Shown: positions 48,554-57,395, counted from the stretch's first letter. The stretch is 64,000 nt of DNA from Candidatus Kouleothrix ribensis (GCA_016722075.1 JADKGW010000001.1:5084001-5148000), one strand, 5' to 3'. The notes: a model not told the origin generated them from the sequence alone. Numbers and translations: made by a program.

Positions 48554-49735
48554 CTACGCGGCATTGATCGCCTGCACCGTCTTCCGCGCCACGTCTTCCC
48601 AGCGGCAGGTTGCCAGCACGAAGGCGCGCCCGCGCCGGCCCAGCTCGGCGCGCAGCTCGGCGTCGGCCAGCAGCAGGTCGAGCGCAGCCGCGAATTCGGC
48701 GAAGTCGGCGAACCACAGCCCGCCGCCGCTGGCCTCGGCGAAGCCACGCGTCACCGCGCAGCCGGCGTGTACCAGCGCAGGCGTGGCCTGTAGCCAGGCC
48801 TCCATGAGTACGATCGAGAAGCTCTCGTGGAGCGAGGGCTGCACAAATAGATCGGCGGCGGCGTAGGCGTCGTGGCGCTCTTGCATGCTCAGGTCGCCCA
48901 GGTCGATCACCAGGTTGCGCAGCGCTGGCGGCAGCTCGAGCGGGTCGCGCCCGCTGCGGATGAGCCGCAGCGGCGTGCCGCGCCTGGCCCAATATTCGCG
49001 CAGGTAGCTTAGCAGCAGTGGCGTGTTCTTGCTTGGGCCGCAGCGCCCCGCATACATCAGCAGCGGGCCGTGCAGGCCACGGCGTGCCCGAAAGGCCGCG
49101 CCGGCGCCTACCGCAGCCAGATCGATACCCTCGCCGGCGACGACCACCCGCTCGGGCGGCAGCTGGTAGAGCCGCAGGGCCAGCTCGCGCTCGGCCGGGC
49201 TGTTGGCCAGCACGCGGCGCGAATGCTCGAACAGCCGGCGTGTTGTGCCATAGCGCGCGTATGGTTCGTCGTGCAGGCATGGCAGCAGGTGCGCGTGCTC
49301 GCCGGCCAGCAGCGCGCCCCAGAAGCTGGTGGGGAATGCATACAGCACGAACAGGAAGCGCCGGCCGGCACGCTCGGTCGCCACAGCCTCAAGCAGCGCC
49401 TCGCTCGAGGCCAGCGAGGCCAGCTGTTTCAGCTCGTGGTTGGGGAAGGCCGGCAGCATAGCCTGCAATCCACGCCGGGCTACCGCCGCAGGCACGTATG
49501 GCTCGGCCTGTGGCGGCGTGATCGGGAAGCGACGGATCGCCACGCCATCGAGCTCGTCGCGGCCGGCTGGGTAAAACGGCACCGGCGGTGCGAACGCATC
49601 GCGGCCGTTGCTGGCCCACACCTCTACTGGCACGCCCAGCGCGTGGATGGCCCCGGCCAGCTGGCGCGCCTGCGTCTCGGCCCCGCCGGCAGTGTCGCGG
49701 CCGTACCAGGGCACGACGATAGTGATTATGTTCAT
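48554..49735 (-). CDS. GT4-family glycosyltransferase
   Basis: About 393 residues. GT-B fold: N-terminal IITIVVPWYGRDTAGGAETQ with the glycine-rich acceptor loop, AIRRFPITPPQAE, and C-terminal GPLLMYAGRCGPSKNTPLLL, VIDLGDLSMQERHDAYAAAD and LFVQPSLHESFSIVLMEAWL (E-x7-E motif), then CAVTRGFAEASGGGLWF. It transfers a hexose from a nucleotide sugar; the product is probably a surface glycan. The ATG lies six bases from the stop of the upstream WYINP protein, so the two are cotranscribed and may work together. Confidence 0.9.
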   Translation of the reverse strand: MNIITIVVPWYGRDTAGGAETQARQLAGAIHALGVPVEVWASNGRDAFAPPVPFYPAGRDELDGVAIRRFPITPPQAEPYVPAAVARRGLQAMLPAFPNHELKQLASLASSEALLEAVATERAGRRFLFVLYAFPTSFWGALLAGEHAHLLPCLHDEPYARYGTTRRLFEHSRRVLANSPAERELALRLYQLPPERVVVAGEGIDLAAVGAGAAFRARRGLHGPLLMYAGRCGPSKNTPLLLSYLREYWARRGTPLRLIRSGRDPLELPPALRNLVIDLGDLSMQERHDAYAAADLFVQPSLHESFSIVLMEAWLQATPALVHAGCAVTRGFAEASGGGLWFADFAEFAAALDLLLADAELRAELGRRGRAFVLATCRWEDVARKTVQAINAA

Positions 49736-49740
49736 TGTGG

Positions 49741-50556
49741 TCAGGAATCCGGGGCCAGGAGTCCGCGACTTCTGATTCCTGACCCCTGACTCCGCAAACT
49801 CGCGACCTCGGCCCGGCGCTCGGCGTCGAGGTGCATGCCGGCCAGCAGCGCGGCGGTGATCGCGGCGTTGGCGGCGTTCTGCTGCTCGACGATCGGGTTG
49901 ATATACCAGCGCAGGTAGCGCCGCACCAGTTTGTTCACCAGCGCGACCACGCGCTGCCGCAGGCTGGCCCCGCCCAGTGGCCAGTGCGCGCTGACCTGCT
50001 CGTGCAGACGTAGCTGCGGCTCGATCGTGCCGAACTCGAGATCGGGAAAACGTGTGGGCGGCTCGGCGGCGGCGCGCGCCCGTACCAACGCCATAAGCTC
50101 GCCGGCCGAGCGGCTGCCTGGGGCAGGAGCGGCCGCAGCCGGGCCGGCCGTAGGCGGCGCAGCAGGGGGCCCACCGCCGGCACCTGCCGCCACAATCTGC
50201 TCGCCCAGGTCGATATATGCCTCGGCCAGCAGGCGCAGCGCGCGCGCCACCGCGTCGTTGTAGGCGTTCTGCTGCTCGACGATCGGGTTGATATACCAGC
50301 GCAGGTAGCGCCGCACCAGCTTGTTCACCAGGGCGATCAGGGCCTGCGGCAGATTCGTGCCGATCAGCGGCCAGTGTGCGCTGACCACCCGGTGCAGCTC
50401 GATCTCGTCGAGGCTGCGCTGTAGATCGCGCTCAAGCGGTGTGAGTTCGAGCTGGCCCTGGGCCAGGCGCTGTGCGCGCACCTCGCCGCGCAATGCCGCA
50501 AGGATGGCCGCGACATCAGGCTGGCTCAGGGGCGGCTGTTCGGAAGGCTGGGCCAT
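49741..50556 (-). CDS. Protein with two copies of the HWPL...WYINPIVEQQN module
   Basis: About 271 residues, unknown function. Two near-identical modules: residues about 55-110 (VSAHWPLIGTNLPQALIALV, NKLVRRYLRWYINPIVEQQN) and about 190-240 (VSAHWPLGGASLRQRVVALV, NKLVRRYLRWYINPIVEQQN), joined by an Ala/Pro linker of about 45 residues (PPAAPPTAGPAAAAP). The Trp-Tyr-Asn-Pro segment is amphipathic/hydrophobic, suggesting membrane association. It precedes the glycosyltransferase by a few bases, a context in which single-module relatives often occur as methyltransferase or GT accessory proteins. The last 17 residues (LRSQGSGIRSRGLLAPDS) come from a short repeat, so the native end may have been replaced. 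Confidence 0.7.
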   Translation of the reverse strand: MAQPSEQPPLSQPDVAAILAALRGEVRAQRLAQGQLELTPLERDLQRSLDEIELHRVVSAHWPLIGTNLPQALIALVNKLVRRYLRWYINPIVEQQNAYNDAVARALRLLAEAYIDLGEQIVAAGAGGGPPAAPPTAGPAAAAPAPGSRSAGELMALVRARAAAEPPTRFPDLEFGTIEPQLRLHEQVSAHWPLGGASLRQRVVALVNKLVRRYLRWYINPIVEQQNAANAAITAALLAGMHLDAERRAEVASLRSQGSGIRSRGLLAPDS

Positions 50557-50566
50557 ATGTATTTCC

Positions 50567-51121
50567 CTATCTGTCTATAGCAGCCTGGTAGTCGCGAATA
50601 TCGATCGCCAGGTTGGTCGCGCCGGCCTGCTCGGCGCAGCCCAGCAGTGCAAGCATCAGTTGATCGCGCGCTGGCGGGCCGGGCGTGTAGAACAGGTGGC
50701 TGGCCGCGTCGCTGTCGCTTGCGCCGAACCCTGGCGCGGGGATGCTCAGGCCGGGCGTCAGCGCCAGCGCGTGCGCCCAGCAGCGTTCGAGCCGTGCGGG
50801 CGTGGCGATACCCCACACCTCGAGCAGGGCCGCGTGCTCGCGCAGGTAGTCGATATGCCAGTGCAGGCGCGGCTTTGGCCGGTGCTGGTGGTGCGCCAGC
50901 CGGGCCGTGATGCCGCCGCTACCGAACGCGCTGCCAACGTACAGGTAGTAGCCTGCCGTGAAGCAATAGCAGCCCAGCCGGCCGATCGCGAAGTCGGCCA
51001 GGTCGGCATCGAGCCGCAGAATGAGCAGATAAATACCTTTCAAGCGCTCCCTGGTAGATGCTGGCCACGCGTGCCCATTATATAGCAGAATGCGCGACAC
51101 TGCCCCGGTTAGTAGGGCCAT
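50567..51121 (-). CDS. DUF123 GIY-YIG-like protein
   Basis: About 184 residues. Residues 29-105 match the DUF123 branch of the GIY-YIG superfamily: KGIYLLILRLDADLADFAIG, RLGCYCFTAGYYLYVGSAFG and LHWHIDYLREHAALLEVW. DUF123 proteins keep the fold (G-x-Y and Y-V-G-S) but nuclease activity is unproved. The C-terminal half (FYTPGPPARDQLMLALLGCA) is unassigned. The N-terminal 28 residues may not be translated, and the start is uncertain. It lies 10 bp upstream of the WYINP gene on the same strand. Confidence 0.75.
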   Translation of the reverse strand: MALLTGAVSRILLYNGHAWPASTRERLKGIYLLILRLDADLADFAIGRLGCYCFTAGYYLYVGSAFGSGGITARLAHHQHRPKPRLHWHIDYLREHAALLEVWGIATPARLERCWAHALALTPGLSIPAPGFGASDSDAASHLFYTPGPPARDQLMLALLGCAEQAGATNLAIDIRDYQAAIDR

Positions 51122-51160
51122 ACCAGCGCAGGCAGGCCCTGCGGCGGTGCGAGTGCGCTA

Positions 51161-51169
51161 TGCTATAAT
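51161..51169 (+). promoter_or_regulatory. Extended -10 of purD
   Basis: TGC-TATAAT, about 97 bases before the purD ATG; the GC flank lacks a recognisable -35. Confidence 0.45.
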
Positions 51170-51265
51170 GCGCGCAACCATTGGGCGACGGGGCGCATGG
51201 CGGTGCGGCGATCAGTATTCGCCGCCTGGCCGGCTGCTTCGTCGCTTTTATGCGGAGCACCTGCA

Positions 51266-52510
51266 ATGAATGTGTTGATCGTCGGGTCGGGCGGCCGCGA
51301 GCACGCCCTGGCATGGAAGCTGGCTCAGTCGCCGCAGCTCGGGCGGCTTATGATCGCGCCAGGCAACCCTGGCACGGCGCTGCACGGGCACAACCTGCCG
51401 ATCGGTGCCGACATGCCCGAGCTGCTGGTGCAGCTTGCGCACGAGCAGCGCGTCGATCTGGTGGTGATCGGCCCGGAAGAGCCACTGGCGGCCGGCCTGG
51501 CCGATCGCTTTACCGCCGCCGGTATTGCGGTGTTCGGGCCTAGCGCCGCTGCCGCGCGGATCGAGGGCAGTAAGATCTTCGCCAAGCAGATCATGCAGCA
51601 GGCCGGCGTGCCGACCGCCGCCGCGCATGTGTTCGATCGGCCTGCCGATGCGATTGCATTTGCGCGCGCCAGCGGCGAAGCGTGGGTGGTAAAAGCCGAT
51701 GGGCTGGCGGCCGGCAAGGGCGTGGTGGTGCCTACTAGCGTCGCTGCAACGGTTGCGGCGATCGAGCAATTAATGGCTACCACTGCCGGCCAGCGCGTGC
51801 TGCTCGAGCAGGTGCTGGTGGGCCAAGAGGTGTCGGTGCTGGCGCTCTGCGATGGAACCAGCCTGCTGCCGCTGCCGCCCGCGCGCGACCACAAGCGCCT
51901 GTGCGATGGCGACAGCGGGCCGAATACCGGTGGAATGGGCGCCTATGCGCCGGCCGATCTCGACGCCGAAACCTTCGACGCGATCGTGACCGACATGATG
52001 CTGCCGGTGGTGCGCGCGCTGGCCGATAACGGCACGCCCTTCTGCGGCGTGCTGTATGCCGGCGTGATGCTGACTGCCCACGGCCCGCGCATCCTTGAGT
52101 TCAACGCGCGCTTTGGCGACCCCGAGACGCAGGTGATTGTGCCGCTGCTCGAGGGCGACCTGCTGGCGGCTCTGCGTGCCTGCGCCGCCGGGGCGCTGCC
52201 GCTCGACGCGCTGACATGGCGTGCGGGCGCGGCTGCCAGCGTGGTGCTGGCGGCGGCCGGCTACCCGGCTACCCCTCGTCGTGGCGACCGGATCGTGGGC
52301 ATGGAGGCAATTGCCGACACCCGCGACGTGATCGCGTTTCACTCTGGCACCGAGTGGGAGGCCGGCGGGCTGATCACGGCCGGTGGGCGAGTCTTGTGTA
52401 TCACTGGCCTCGGCCCCGACCGCCGGGCTGCGCTCGAGCGCGCCTACGCCGCAGTTGAGTATGTGCAGTTCGCGGGTATGCAGTACCGGCGCGACATTGG
52501 CGATCTGTAG
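51266..52510 (+). CDS. purD: Phosphoribosylamine-glycine ligase
   Basis: About 414 residues. Step 2 of de novo purine synthesis: 5-phosphoribosylamine, glycine and ATP give GAR. N-terminal MNVLIVGSGGREHALAWKLA, ATP-grasp core with VVKADGLAAGKGVVVP, VLLEQVLVGQEVSVLALCDG, RDHKRLCDGDSGPNTGGMGA, the metal ligands RILEFNARFGDPETQVIV and the C-terminal lid. The length is normal. The next gene is purN (step 3), 24 bp downstream, making an operon for two consecutive steps. The start is at MNVLIVG; codons upstream are unconserved. Confidence 0.96.
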   Translation: MNVLIVGSGGREHALAWKLAQSPQLGRLMIAPGNPGTALHGHNLPIGADMPELLVQLAHEQRVDLVVIGPEEPLAAGLADRFTAAGIAVFGPSAAAARIEGSKIFAKQIMQQAGVPTAAAHVFDRPADAIAFARASGEAWVVKADGLAAGKGVVVPTSVAATVAAIEQLMATTAGQRVLLEQVLVGQEVSVLALCDGTSLLPLPPARDHKRLCDGDSGPNTGGMGAYAPADLDAETFDAIVTDMMLPVVRALADNGTPFCGVLYAGVMLTAHGPRILEFNARFGDPETQVIVPLLEGDLLAALRACAAGALPLDALTWRAGAAASVVLAAAGYPATPRRGDRIVGMEAIADTRDVIAFHSGTEWEAGGLITAGGRVLCITGLGPDRRAALERAYAAVEYVQFAGMQYRRDIGDL

Positions 52511-52534
52511 ATCGACGTTCGCTAAGCGCTAATC

Positions 52535-53209
52535 ATGACAGAATTCCGCATTGCTGTGCTGCTTTCAGGCAGTGGCTCGAATCTTCAGGCGCTGCTCGAT
52601 GCCCAGGCCGCCGGTACGCTTGGTGCTAAAGTCGGGCTGGTGTTGTCCGATCGTGCCGACGCCTATGGGCTACAGCGCGCACTTGGGCAAGGGATCGCGT
52701 GTGCGTGTGTGCCGCTGCCACGCGCCCCGGTGGCAGCACGCGCCGAGCTGCGCGCTGCGTGGGAGCATCGGCTGCTGGGCGTGCTCAACGCCTTCCAGTA
52801 CGATCTGGTGCTGCTCTCGGGGTTCATGCGCGTGCTCTCGGCCGAGTTTCTGGCTGGCTGCCGTGCCCCGGTGATCAACCAGCACCCGGCGCTGCTGCCC
52901 GATGTCGGCCGCGTGCTCAATGCACCGCCCGCAGCCCCTGGCGCCGCTACGGTCGTCACAAGTGGCGGGCTGGTCATACCGGCGCTGCGCGGCGCGCATG
53001 TGGTGGCCGAGGCGCTCCGCCTGGGCCTGCCAGTCACCGGTTGCACGGTGCATTATGTCACGCCGGCGGTCGATGATGGGCCGGTGCTGGCATGCGCCGA
53101 GGTGCCGATCGTGCCGGGCGATACCGAGGGCGCGCTGCACGAGCGAATAAAGGCCGCCGAGCGCCGCCTGGTGGTCGAGGTAGTGGCGCGGCTGGCTGCG
53201 GCGGTGTGA
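52535..53209 (+). CDS. purN: Phosphoribosylglycinamide formyltransferase
   Basis: About 224 residues. Transfers formyl from 10-formyl-THF to GAR. N-terminal IAVLLSGSGSNLQALLDAQA (phosphate loop), LVLLSGFMRVLSAEFL, catalytic Asn and His in VINQHPALLP, and the essential Asp in GCTVHYVTPAVDDGP. Compared with E. coli PurN, about 15-20 extra residues rich in Ala/Pro/Val lie between ALLP and RGAHVVAEAL, where the folate-binding loop begins. All catalytic residues remain. Second gene of the purD-purN operon. Confidence 0.93.
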   Translation: MTEFRIAVLLSGSGSNLQALLDAQAAGTLGAKVGLVLSDRADAYGLQRALGQGIACACVPLPRAPVAARAELRAAWEHRLLGVLNAFQYDLVLLSGFMRVLSAEFLAGCRAPVINQHPALLPDVGRVLNAPPAAPGAATVVTSGGLVIPALRGAHVVAEALRLGLPVTGCTVHYVTPAVDDGPVLACAEVPIVPGDTEGALHERIKAAERRLVVEVVARLAAAV

Positions 53210-53313
53210 CTTACTAAGGCGCGGGGCGTCTCTGCAAGTAAGGCATAAGCCTGGCCGTGCTGCGGCCGGGCGTGAGCAAGCTCGCTTGCCGAGCTAGGAA
53301 AGGGGTAGATACC

Positions 53314-53535
53314 ATGGAAGAGCTTGTGAAGGTTATCAGCGAGCGCACCGGCCTGCCGGCCGATCAGGCGCGCGCGGCCGCGCAGGCGGCGATCGATTTC
53401 ATCAAGTCGAAGTTGCCCGAGCCAGTGCAGGGCTATGTCGATACGGCGCTGAATAGCGGCGGGGCCGGCGGCCTGGGCGACATCGCCGGGCAGGCTGGGA
53501 ATGTGCTTGGCAGCCTGTTCGGCGGCAAGCAGTAG
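53314..53535 (+). CDS. Small helical protein with Gly-rich tail
   Basis: 73 residues: MEELVKVISERTGLPADQAR, AAAQAAIDFIKSKLPEPVQG, then YVDTALNSGGAGGLGD and VLGSLFGGKQ. An amphipathic helical bundle with a glycine-rich end, similar to short proteins often seen in Chloroflexota (weak DUF2267/DUF937-like pattern). Cytoplasmic. AAAGGGG before ATG 53314 supports translation. Function unknown. Confidence 0.7.
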   Translation: MEELVKVISERTGLPADQARAAAQAAIDFIKSKLPEPVQGYVDTALNSGGAGGLGDIAGQAGNVLGSLFGGKQ

Positions 53536-53578
53536 CACCTGGCGGTATGCTTCGGCGGGGTGTAGCGGCAGCCAGTCG

Positions 53579-54817
53579 CTAGATCCCGCCGATATAGCGT
53601 TCGCGATTAAGTATGCCCTGCGGATCCCAGCGGGCCTTGAGCGTGCGCATGAGCGCCAGCGTTGCCGGCGGTGGCCCCCAGCGGTCGATCGGGTCGCCGG
53701 GCAGGGCGGGGCTACCCTCGACGACCGCGTAGCCGCCGAGCTGGGCCAGCCGCGCGCGCAGTGCGGCCAGGTGCGTTCCAGGCTGCACCGCCGGGTTGCT
53801 GAGGTACCAGCGCGCGTAGGCCAGGCCAATGCCGCCATAGCCCAGCACACGTACGGCGCAGCCAGGCGGGGCGGCCTGCTCGAGCGCTTCGACCACGGCG
53901 GCCAATGCGGCGGCCGGCGCGCCGGCCCGAATGATCAGCGCACCCGCAGCACCCTGGTTGCGGTGGGTGAAGCTCGGGTGTGCGAAGCCGGCCAGTGCCG
54001 GCCACAGCGCGCGGGTATGCTCGTCGTCGAGCTCTTTGCGCGGTGCCCCCAGTTGGTCTGCCGCGCTCTCGGCCAGGCGTACCTGGCGCGCGACAGCTGC
54101 GGCGCCGCCGGCGAAGCGCACCGCCAGCAGCACACCTGGCGTCGCGCGCTCGTCGTTCCGCCCCGCGCTGACGATCAGGCTGATCGGCGCGAGCGGGCGT
54201 GCCCGCAGCTGGTCGATCAGCGCAAATGCCACCGCCGGGGCCGGGCAGGTGAACAGCAGTGGTGCGACCTGCTCGGGCAGCGGCGCGATCTTGAAGGTTA
54301 CCTCGGCAATCACGCCCAGCGTGCCGAGCGCGCCGATGTGCAGCTTGTGCATGTCGTAGCCAGCGACATTCTTCACCACCTTGCCGCCGCTGCGCACCAG
54401 CCGCCCGTCGGCCAGCGCCACGCGCATGCCCAGCACCCAATCGCGCGGTGTGCCATAGCCAAGCCGCAGCGGCCCGCTTACACCAGCCGCCAGCAGCCCG
54501 CCGATCGTGGCCTGCTCGGGCGCGGGCGGATCCCACGGCAGCCACTGGCCATGCGGGCGCAGCGTGGCCTGTACTTCGCCAAGCGTCGCCCCGGCCTCAA
54601 CCGTGATGGTCATGTCGGCCGGCGTATAGTCGAGCACACGGCTCAGCGCGCGCGTGCCGATGCGCCCGGCCTCGGGCAGCGCCGGGCCGCCGAGATGCTG
54701 GAGCGTGCCGGCACCCCACGGCACCAGCGTGTGGCCCGCATCGGCGGCGGCGCGCAGCATACCGGCCAGCTCGCCGGCCGACTGCGGGGTAAGCGTTGGT
54801 GGGTCGGGTTGGTTCAT
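53579..54817 (-). CDS. glcE: FAD-binding subunit GlcE of glycolate oxidase
   Basis: About 412 residues. FAD-binding type 4 (PCMH) domain: AGHTLVPWGAGTLQHLGGPA, DMTITVEAGATLGEVQATLR, the pyrophosphate-binding IGGLLAAGVSGPLRLGYGTP, RDWVLGMRVALADGRLVRSG, GKVVKNVAGYDMHKLHIGAL and GTLGVIAEVTFKIAPLPE. The C-terminal half is less conserved, with a terminal PQGILNRERY typical of the family. Works with GlcD (upstream gene, 47 bp) and usually the Fe-S subunit GlcF to oxidise glycolate to glyoxylate. GlcF is not in the window. Start set at MNQPDPPT. Confidence 0.88.
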   Translation of the reverse strand: MNQPDPPTLTPQSAGELAGMLRAAADAGHTLVPWGAGTLQHLGGPALPEAGRIGTRALSRVLDYTPADMTITVEAGATLGEVQATLRPHGQWLPWDPPAPEQATIGGLLAAGVSGPLRLGYGTPRDWVLGMRVALADGRLVRSGGKVVKNVAGYDMHKLHIGALGTLGVIAEVTFKIAPLPEQVAPLLFTCPAPAVAFALIDQLRARPLAPISLIVSAGRNDERATPGVLLAVRFAGGAAAVARQVRLAESAADQLGAPRKELDDEHTRALWPALAGFAHPSFTHRNQGAAGALIIRAGAPAAALAAVVEALEQAAPPGCAVRVLGYGGIGLAYARWYLSNPAVQPGTHLAALRARLAQLGGYAVVEGSPALPGDPIDRWGPPPATLALMRTLKARWDPQGILNRERYIGGI

Positions 54818-54864
54818 GTGGGTGCTTTCCAGCCGGCCGCTTTTGAGCGGGTGTGTTGGCTTGA

Positions 54865-56322
54865 TCAGATCCAGGCGCCTTGAGCCATCGCGCGGGCCGC
54901 GCCGCGGGCCTGCTTGATGTCGGCGCACGAGGCGCCGGTAGGCAGCTGCTTGCACGGGTTCATGATGCCGTGCGGATCGAATGCTGAGCGCAGCTCGAGC
55001 ATAGCCGCGATATCGTCGTCGGAAAAGATCCAGCGCATATAGTCGCGCTTCTCGATCCCGATGCCGTGCTCACCGCTGATCGTGCCGCCGGCCGCCACGC
55101 AGGCCCGCAAGATCTCCTCGCCGGCGGCAATCGCGCGCTCGCGCACGCCCGGCTCGCGCAGATCGAACACCAGCAGCGGGTGCAGGTTGCCATCGCCGGC
55201 GTGGAAAATATTCACGACGTGCAGGTTGTAGCGCTGGGCGACCTCTTCGGTAAAGCGCAGCACCTCGGTCAGGCGCGAGCGCGGCACCACCCCATCTTGA
55301 ATATGGTAGTGCGGCTTGAGCCGGGCGCAGGCGGCCAGGGCGCCCTTGCGGCCGGCCCAGAGCTTCTGGCGCTGGGCTTCGTCGCGGGCAGCCCGCAGCT
55401 CGCGCGCGCCGTGCTCGCGGCAGATCACCGCGATCTGCTCGGCCTGCGACTCGATCTCCTCGTGCAGGCCGTCGATCTCGATCAACAGCACCGCGCGTGC
55501 GTCGGTGGGGTAGCCGGCATGCACCGATTCTTCGACCAGGCGCACGCCCAGGCCCTCGAGCATCTCGAGCGCGGCTGGCACAATTCCGGCCGCAATGATC
55601 GCCGAGACGGTATCGGCCGCAGCGTCGAGGTCGTCGTAGATCGCCAGGAAGGTGCGGATGGCCTCGGGGTTGGGCGTGAGCCGCACCAGCAGTTCGGTGG
55701 CAATACCGAGCGTGCCCTCGCTGCCCACGAATGTGCCGAGCAGATCGTAGCCGGGCGCGTCGGCGGCCGCGCCGCTTAGCTCGGCCACGCTGCCGTCGGC
55801 CAGCACCACGGTGGCGCCGACGATATGATTAGAGGTGACACCATACTTCAGGCAGTGCGGCCCGCCGGCATTTTCGGCCGCATTGCCGCCGATCGTCGAC
55901 GACCGCTGGCTCGAGGGGTCGGGTGCGAAGTGCAGGCCGTGTGGGCCAGCCGCAGTGCTCAGGTCGACATTCACGACGCCGGGCTGCACCCTCGCCAGGC
56001 GCGCGGCCGGGTCGATCCACAGCACCTGATCGAGCCGCGCCAGCGACACCACCACCCCGCCTGCGGCCGGCACCGACCCGCCCGAGAGGCCGGTGCCCGC
56101 GCCGCGCGCCACCAGCGGCCAGCCGGCCGCCGCCGCGATCCGCACCACCTGGGCCACGTCGGCGGTGCTACCGGGCACAGCCACAATCTCGGGCGCGTCC
56201 ATGTCGAGTGCGCTGGCATCATACTCGTAGAGCATCAGCTCCTCGGGGCGCGCAAGCACGTATGGTGCGCCGATCGCGGCCCGTAGCTGCGCGATGATCT
56301 GCTCGCGCGATTCGATCGTCAT
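54865..56322 (-). CDS. glcD: Glycolate oxidase subunit GlcD (FAD-linked oxidase)
   Basis: About 485 residues. FAD type-4 domain: VARGAGTGLSGGSVPAAGGV, IDPAARLARVQPGVVNVDLS, FAPDPSSQRSSTIGGNAAEN, YGVTSNHIVGATVVLADGSV, GYDLLGTFVGSEGTLGIATE. C-terminal FAD-oxidase part has VVNIFHAGDGNLHPLLVFDL (His ligands near the catalytic site), GTISGEHGIGIEKRDYM, and SAFDPHGIMNPCKQLP. This is GlcD-like, though D-lactate or 2-hydroxyglutarate dehydrogenases share motifs. ATG 56322 (MTIESREQI). The adjacent glcE supports glycolate. Confidence 0.93.
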   Translation of the reverse strand: MTIESREQIIAQLRAAIGAPYVLARPEELMLYEYDASALDMDAPEIVAVPGSTADVAQVVRIAAAAGWPLVARGAGTGLSGGSVPAAGGVVVSLARLDQVLWIDPAARLARVQPGVVNVDLSTAAGPHGLHFAPDPSSQRSSTIGGNAAENAGGPHCLKYGVTSNHIVGATVVLADGSVAELSGAAADAPGYDLLGTFVGSEGTLGIATELLVRLTPNPEAIRTFLAIYDDLDAAADTVSAIIAAGIVPAALEMLEGLGVRLVEESVHAGYPTDARAVLLIEIDGLHEEIESQAEQIAVICREHGARELRAARDEAQRQKLWAGRKGALAACARLKPHYHIQDGVVPRSRLTEVLRFTEEVAQRYNLHVVNIFHAGDGNLHPLLVFDLREPGVRERAIAAGEEILRACVAAGGTISGEHGIGIEKRDYMRWIFSDDDIAAMLELRSAFDPHGIMNPCKQLPTGASCADIKQARGAARAMAQGAWI

Positions 56323-56456
56323 AGCTGCCTTTCGTATACCACCAGAGCACCGGCGGTGGCGTGTGCAGATGGCACGTGCGGGCTGGAACCCCACGTGATT
56401 CCTGTTGCTGGCCTGGCCGAAGCGACCGATGCGCCAGACGATCTGGGCGTGCCTAG

Positions 56457-57287
56457 CTACGCGCTCATGGTTGGGCCGGGGGCGATCAGCGCCCAGAACT
56501 CGCGGATGAAGAACTCTTTCGATAGCTGGGCCAGCGCGGCCGGGTAGTGCGCTTGGACGCGCGCAGCCACCTCGCGCGCGGCCGGGTCGAACGCATCGGC
56601 GGTGCAGAGCAGCGCCGTGGCGATGCTGCGCAGATCGTAGCTCGCCAGTGTCTGCGCCAGCGCCTGCTGATCCTCGGGCGTCAGGTGCTGCTCGAGGTTG
56701 GCGTACTGCTCGAACGGGCGGCTGGGGTCACGCCGCCAGCGCATGATCTGCACCAGGCTATCGCGGCAGCTGCTCAGCAAGTGCAGCGCCAGCCACAGCT
56801 GCCCACGCTTGATCTGGCCGACGCAGCTGAACAGCCGCCACCAGAATTCGTCGCACACTGCCGCAACATGCTCGGGGCGCAGCGTGTCGCTCGCCGGAGT
56901 ATACCGGGCGCGCTCGCGCAGCAGGTTGTCGTGGTCGAACAGAATGCGCCAGCCCTCGTATACCGGCAGCGTCGCGGCCGTCACCACCGTCAGGTCGACC
57001 CGGATCGGGCCGGCCAGGAGCGCGCGCAGCCGCGCTGGCATGAGCGCGAGCAGCGAGACCCACTGGACATCGCCGGCCGATGGCAGCACCGCGCGCCCAA
57101 GCTCGACCAGCGCCTCCGGCTCGGCGTCGGTTGCCACAACCACCAGGTCGATATCGGAGCTAAGCTCGGGTTCGTTGCTATGGAATGAGCCGCGCAGAAA
57201 CGCGGCGCGCACCTGCGGCATCGCCTTGAGCAGATCGAGCATGCGTTCAAGTAGCGCAAGCTGCGGGTATAGCTGCGACTGAGTCAT
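56457..57287 (-). CDS. Nucleotidyltransferase-domain protein
   Basis: About 276 residues. The N-terminal nucleotidyltransferase fold has FLRGSFHSNEPELSSDIDLV with GS...DxD metal ligands and PIRVDLTVVTAATLP for the third Asp. The helical C-terminal domain (about 125-250, FWWRLFSCVGQIKRGQLWLA and LLSSCRDSLVQIMRWRRD) resembles aminoglycoside- or lincosamide-type nucleotidyltransferases, but the drug or protein substrate is unknown. Upstream DNA carries a GGDEF remnant in frame, so the start at 57287 (MTQSQLYPQ) is the true one. Confidence 0.8.
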   Translation of the reverse strand: MTQSQLYPQLALLERMLDLLKAMPQVRAAFLRGSFHSNEPELSSDIDLVVVATDAEPEALVELGRAVLPSAGDVQWVSLLALMPARLRALLAGPIRVDLTVVTAATLPVYEGWRILFDHDNLLRERARYTPASDTLRPEHVAAVCDEFWWRLFSCVGQIKRGQLWLALHLLSSCRDSLVQIMRWRRDPSRPFEQYANLEQHLTPEDQQALAQTLASYDLRSIATALLCTADAFDPAAREVAARVQAHYPAALAQLSKEFFIREFWALIAPGPTMSA

Positions 57288-57395
57288 GATCTGTGCCTCA
57301 TCCTCAAACTGGTGGGGAATCAGGCAGCCGTTGGGTGCTTCGATCGCGTGCAGTTGCCTGGTACGTGTACCCCTACGGCTGCGCCCGATACAGTG

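Noticed and set aside
53501..54883. 460-codon plus-strand frame
   Set aside because: Antisense to glcE, which has clear FAD-binding motifs.
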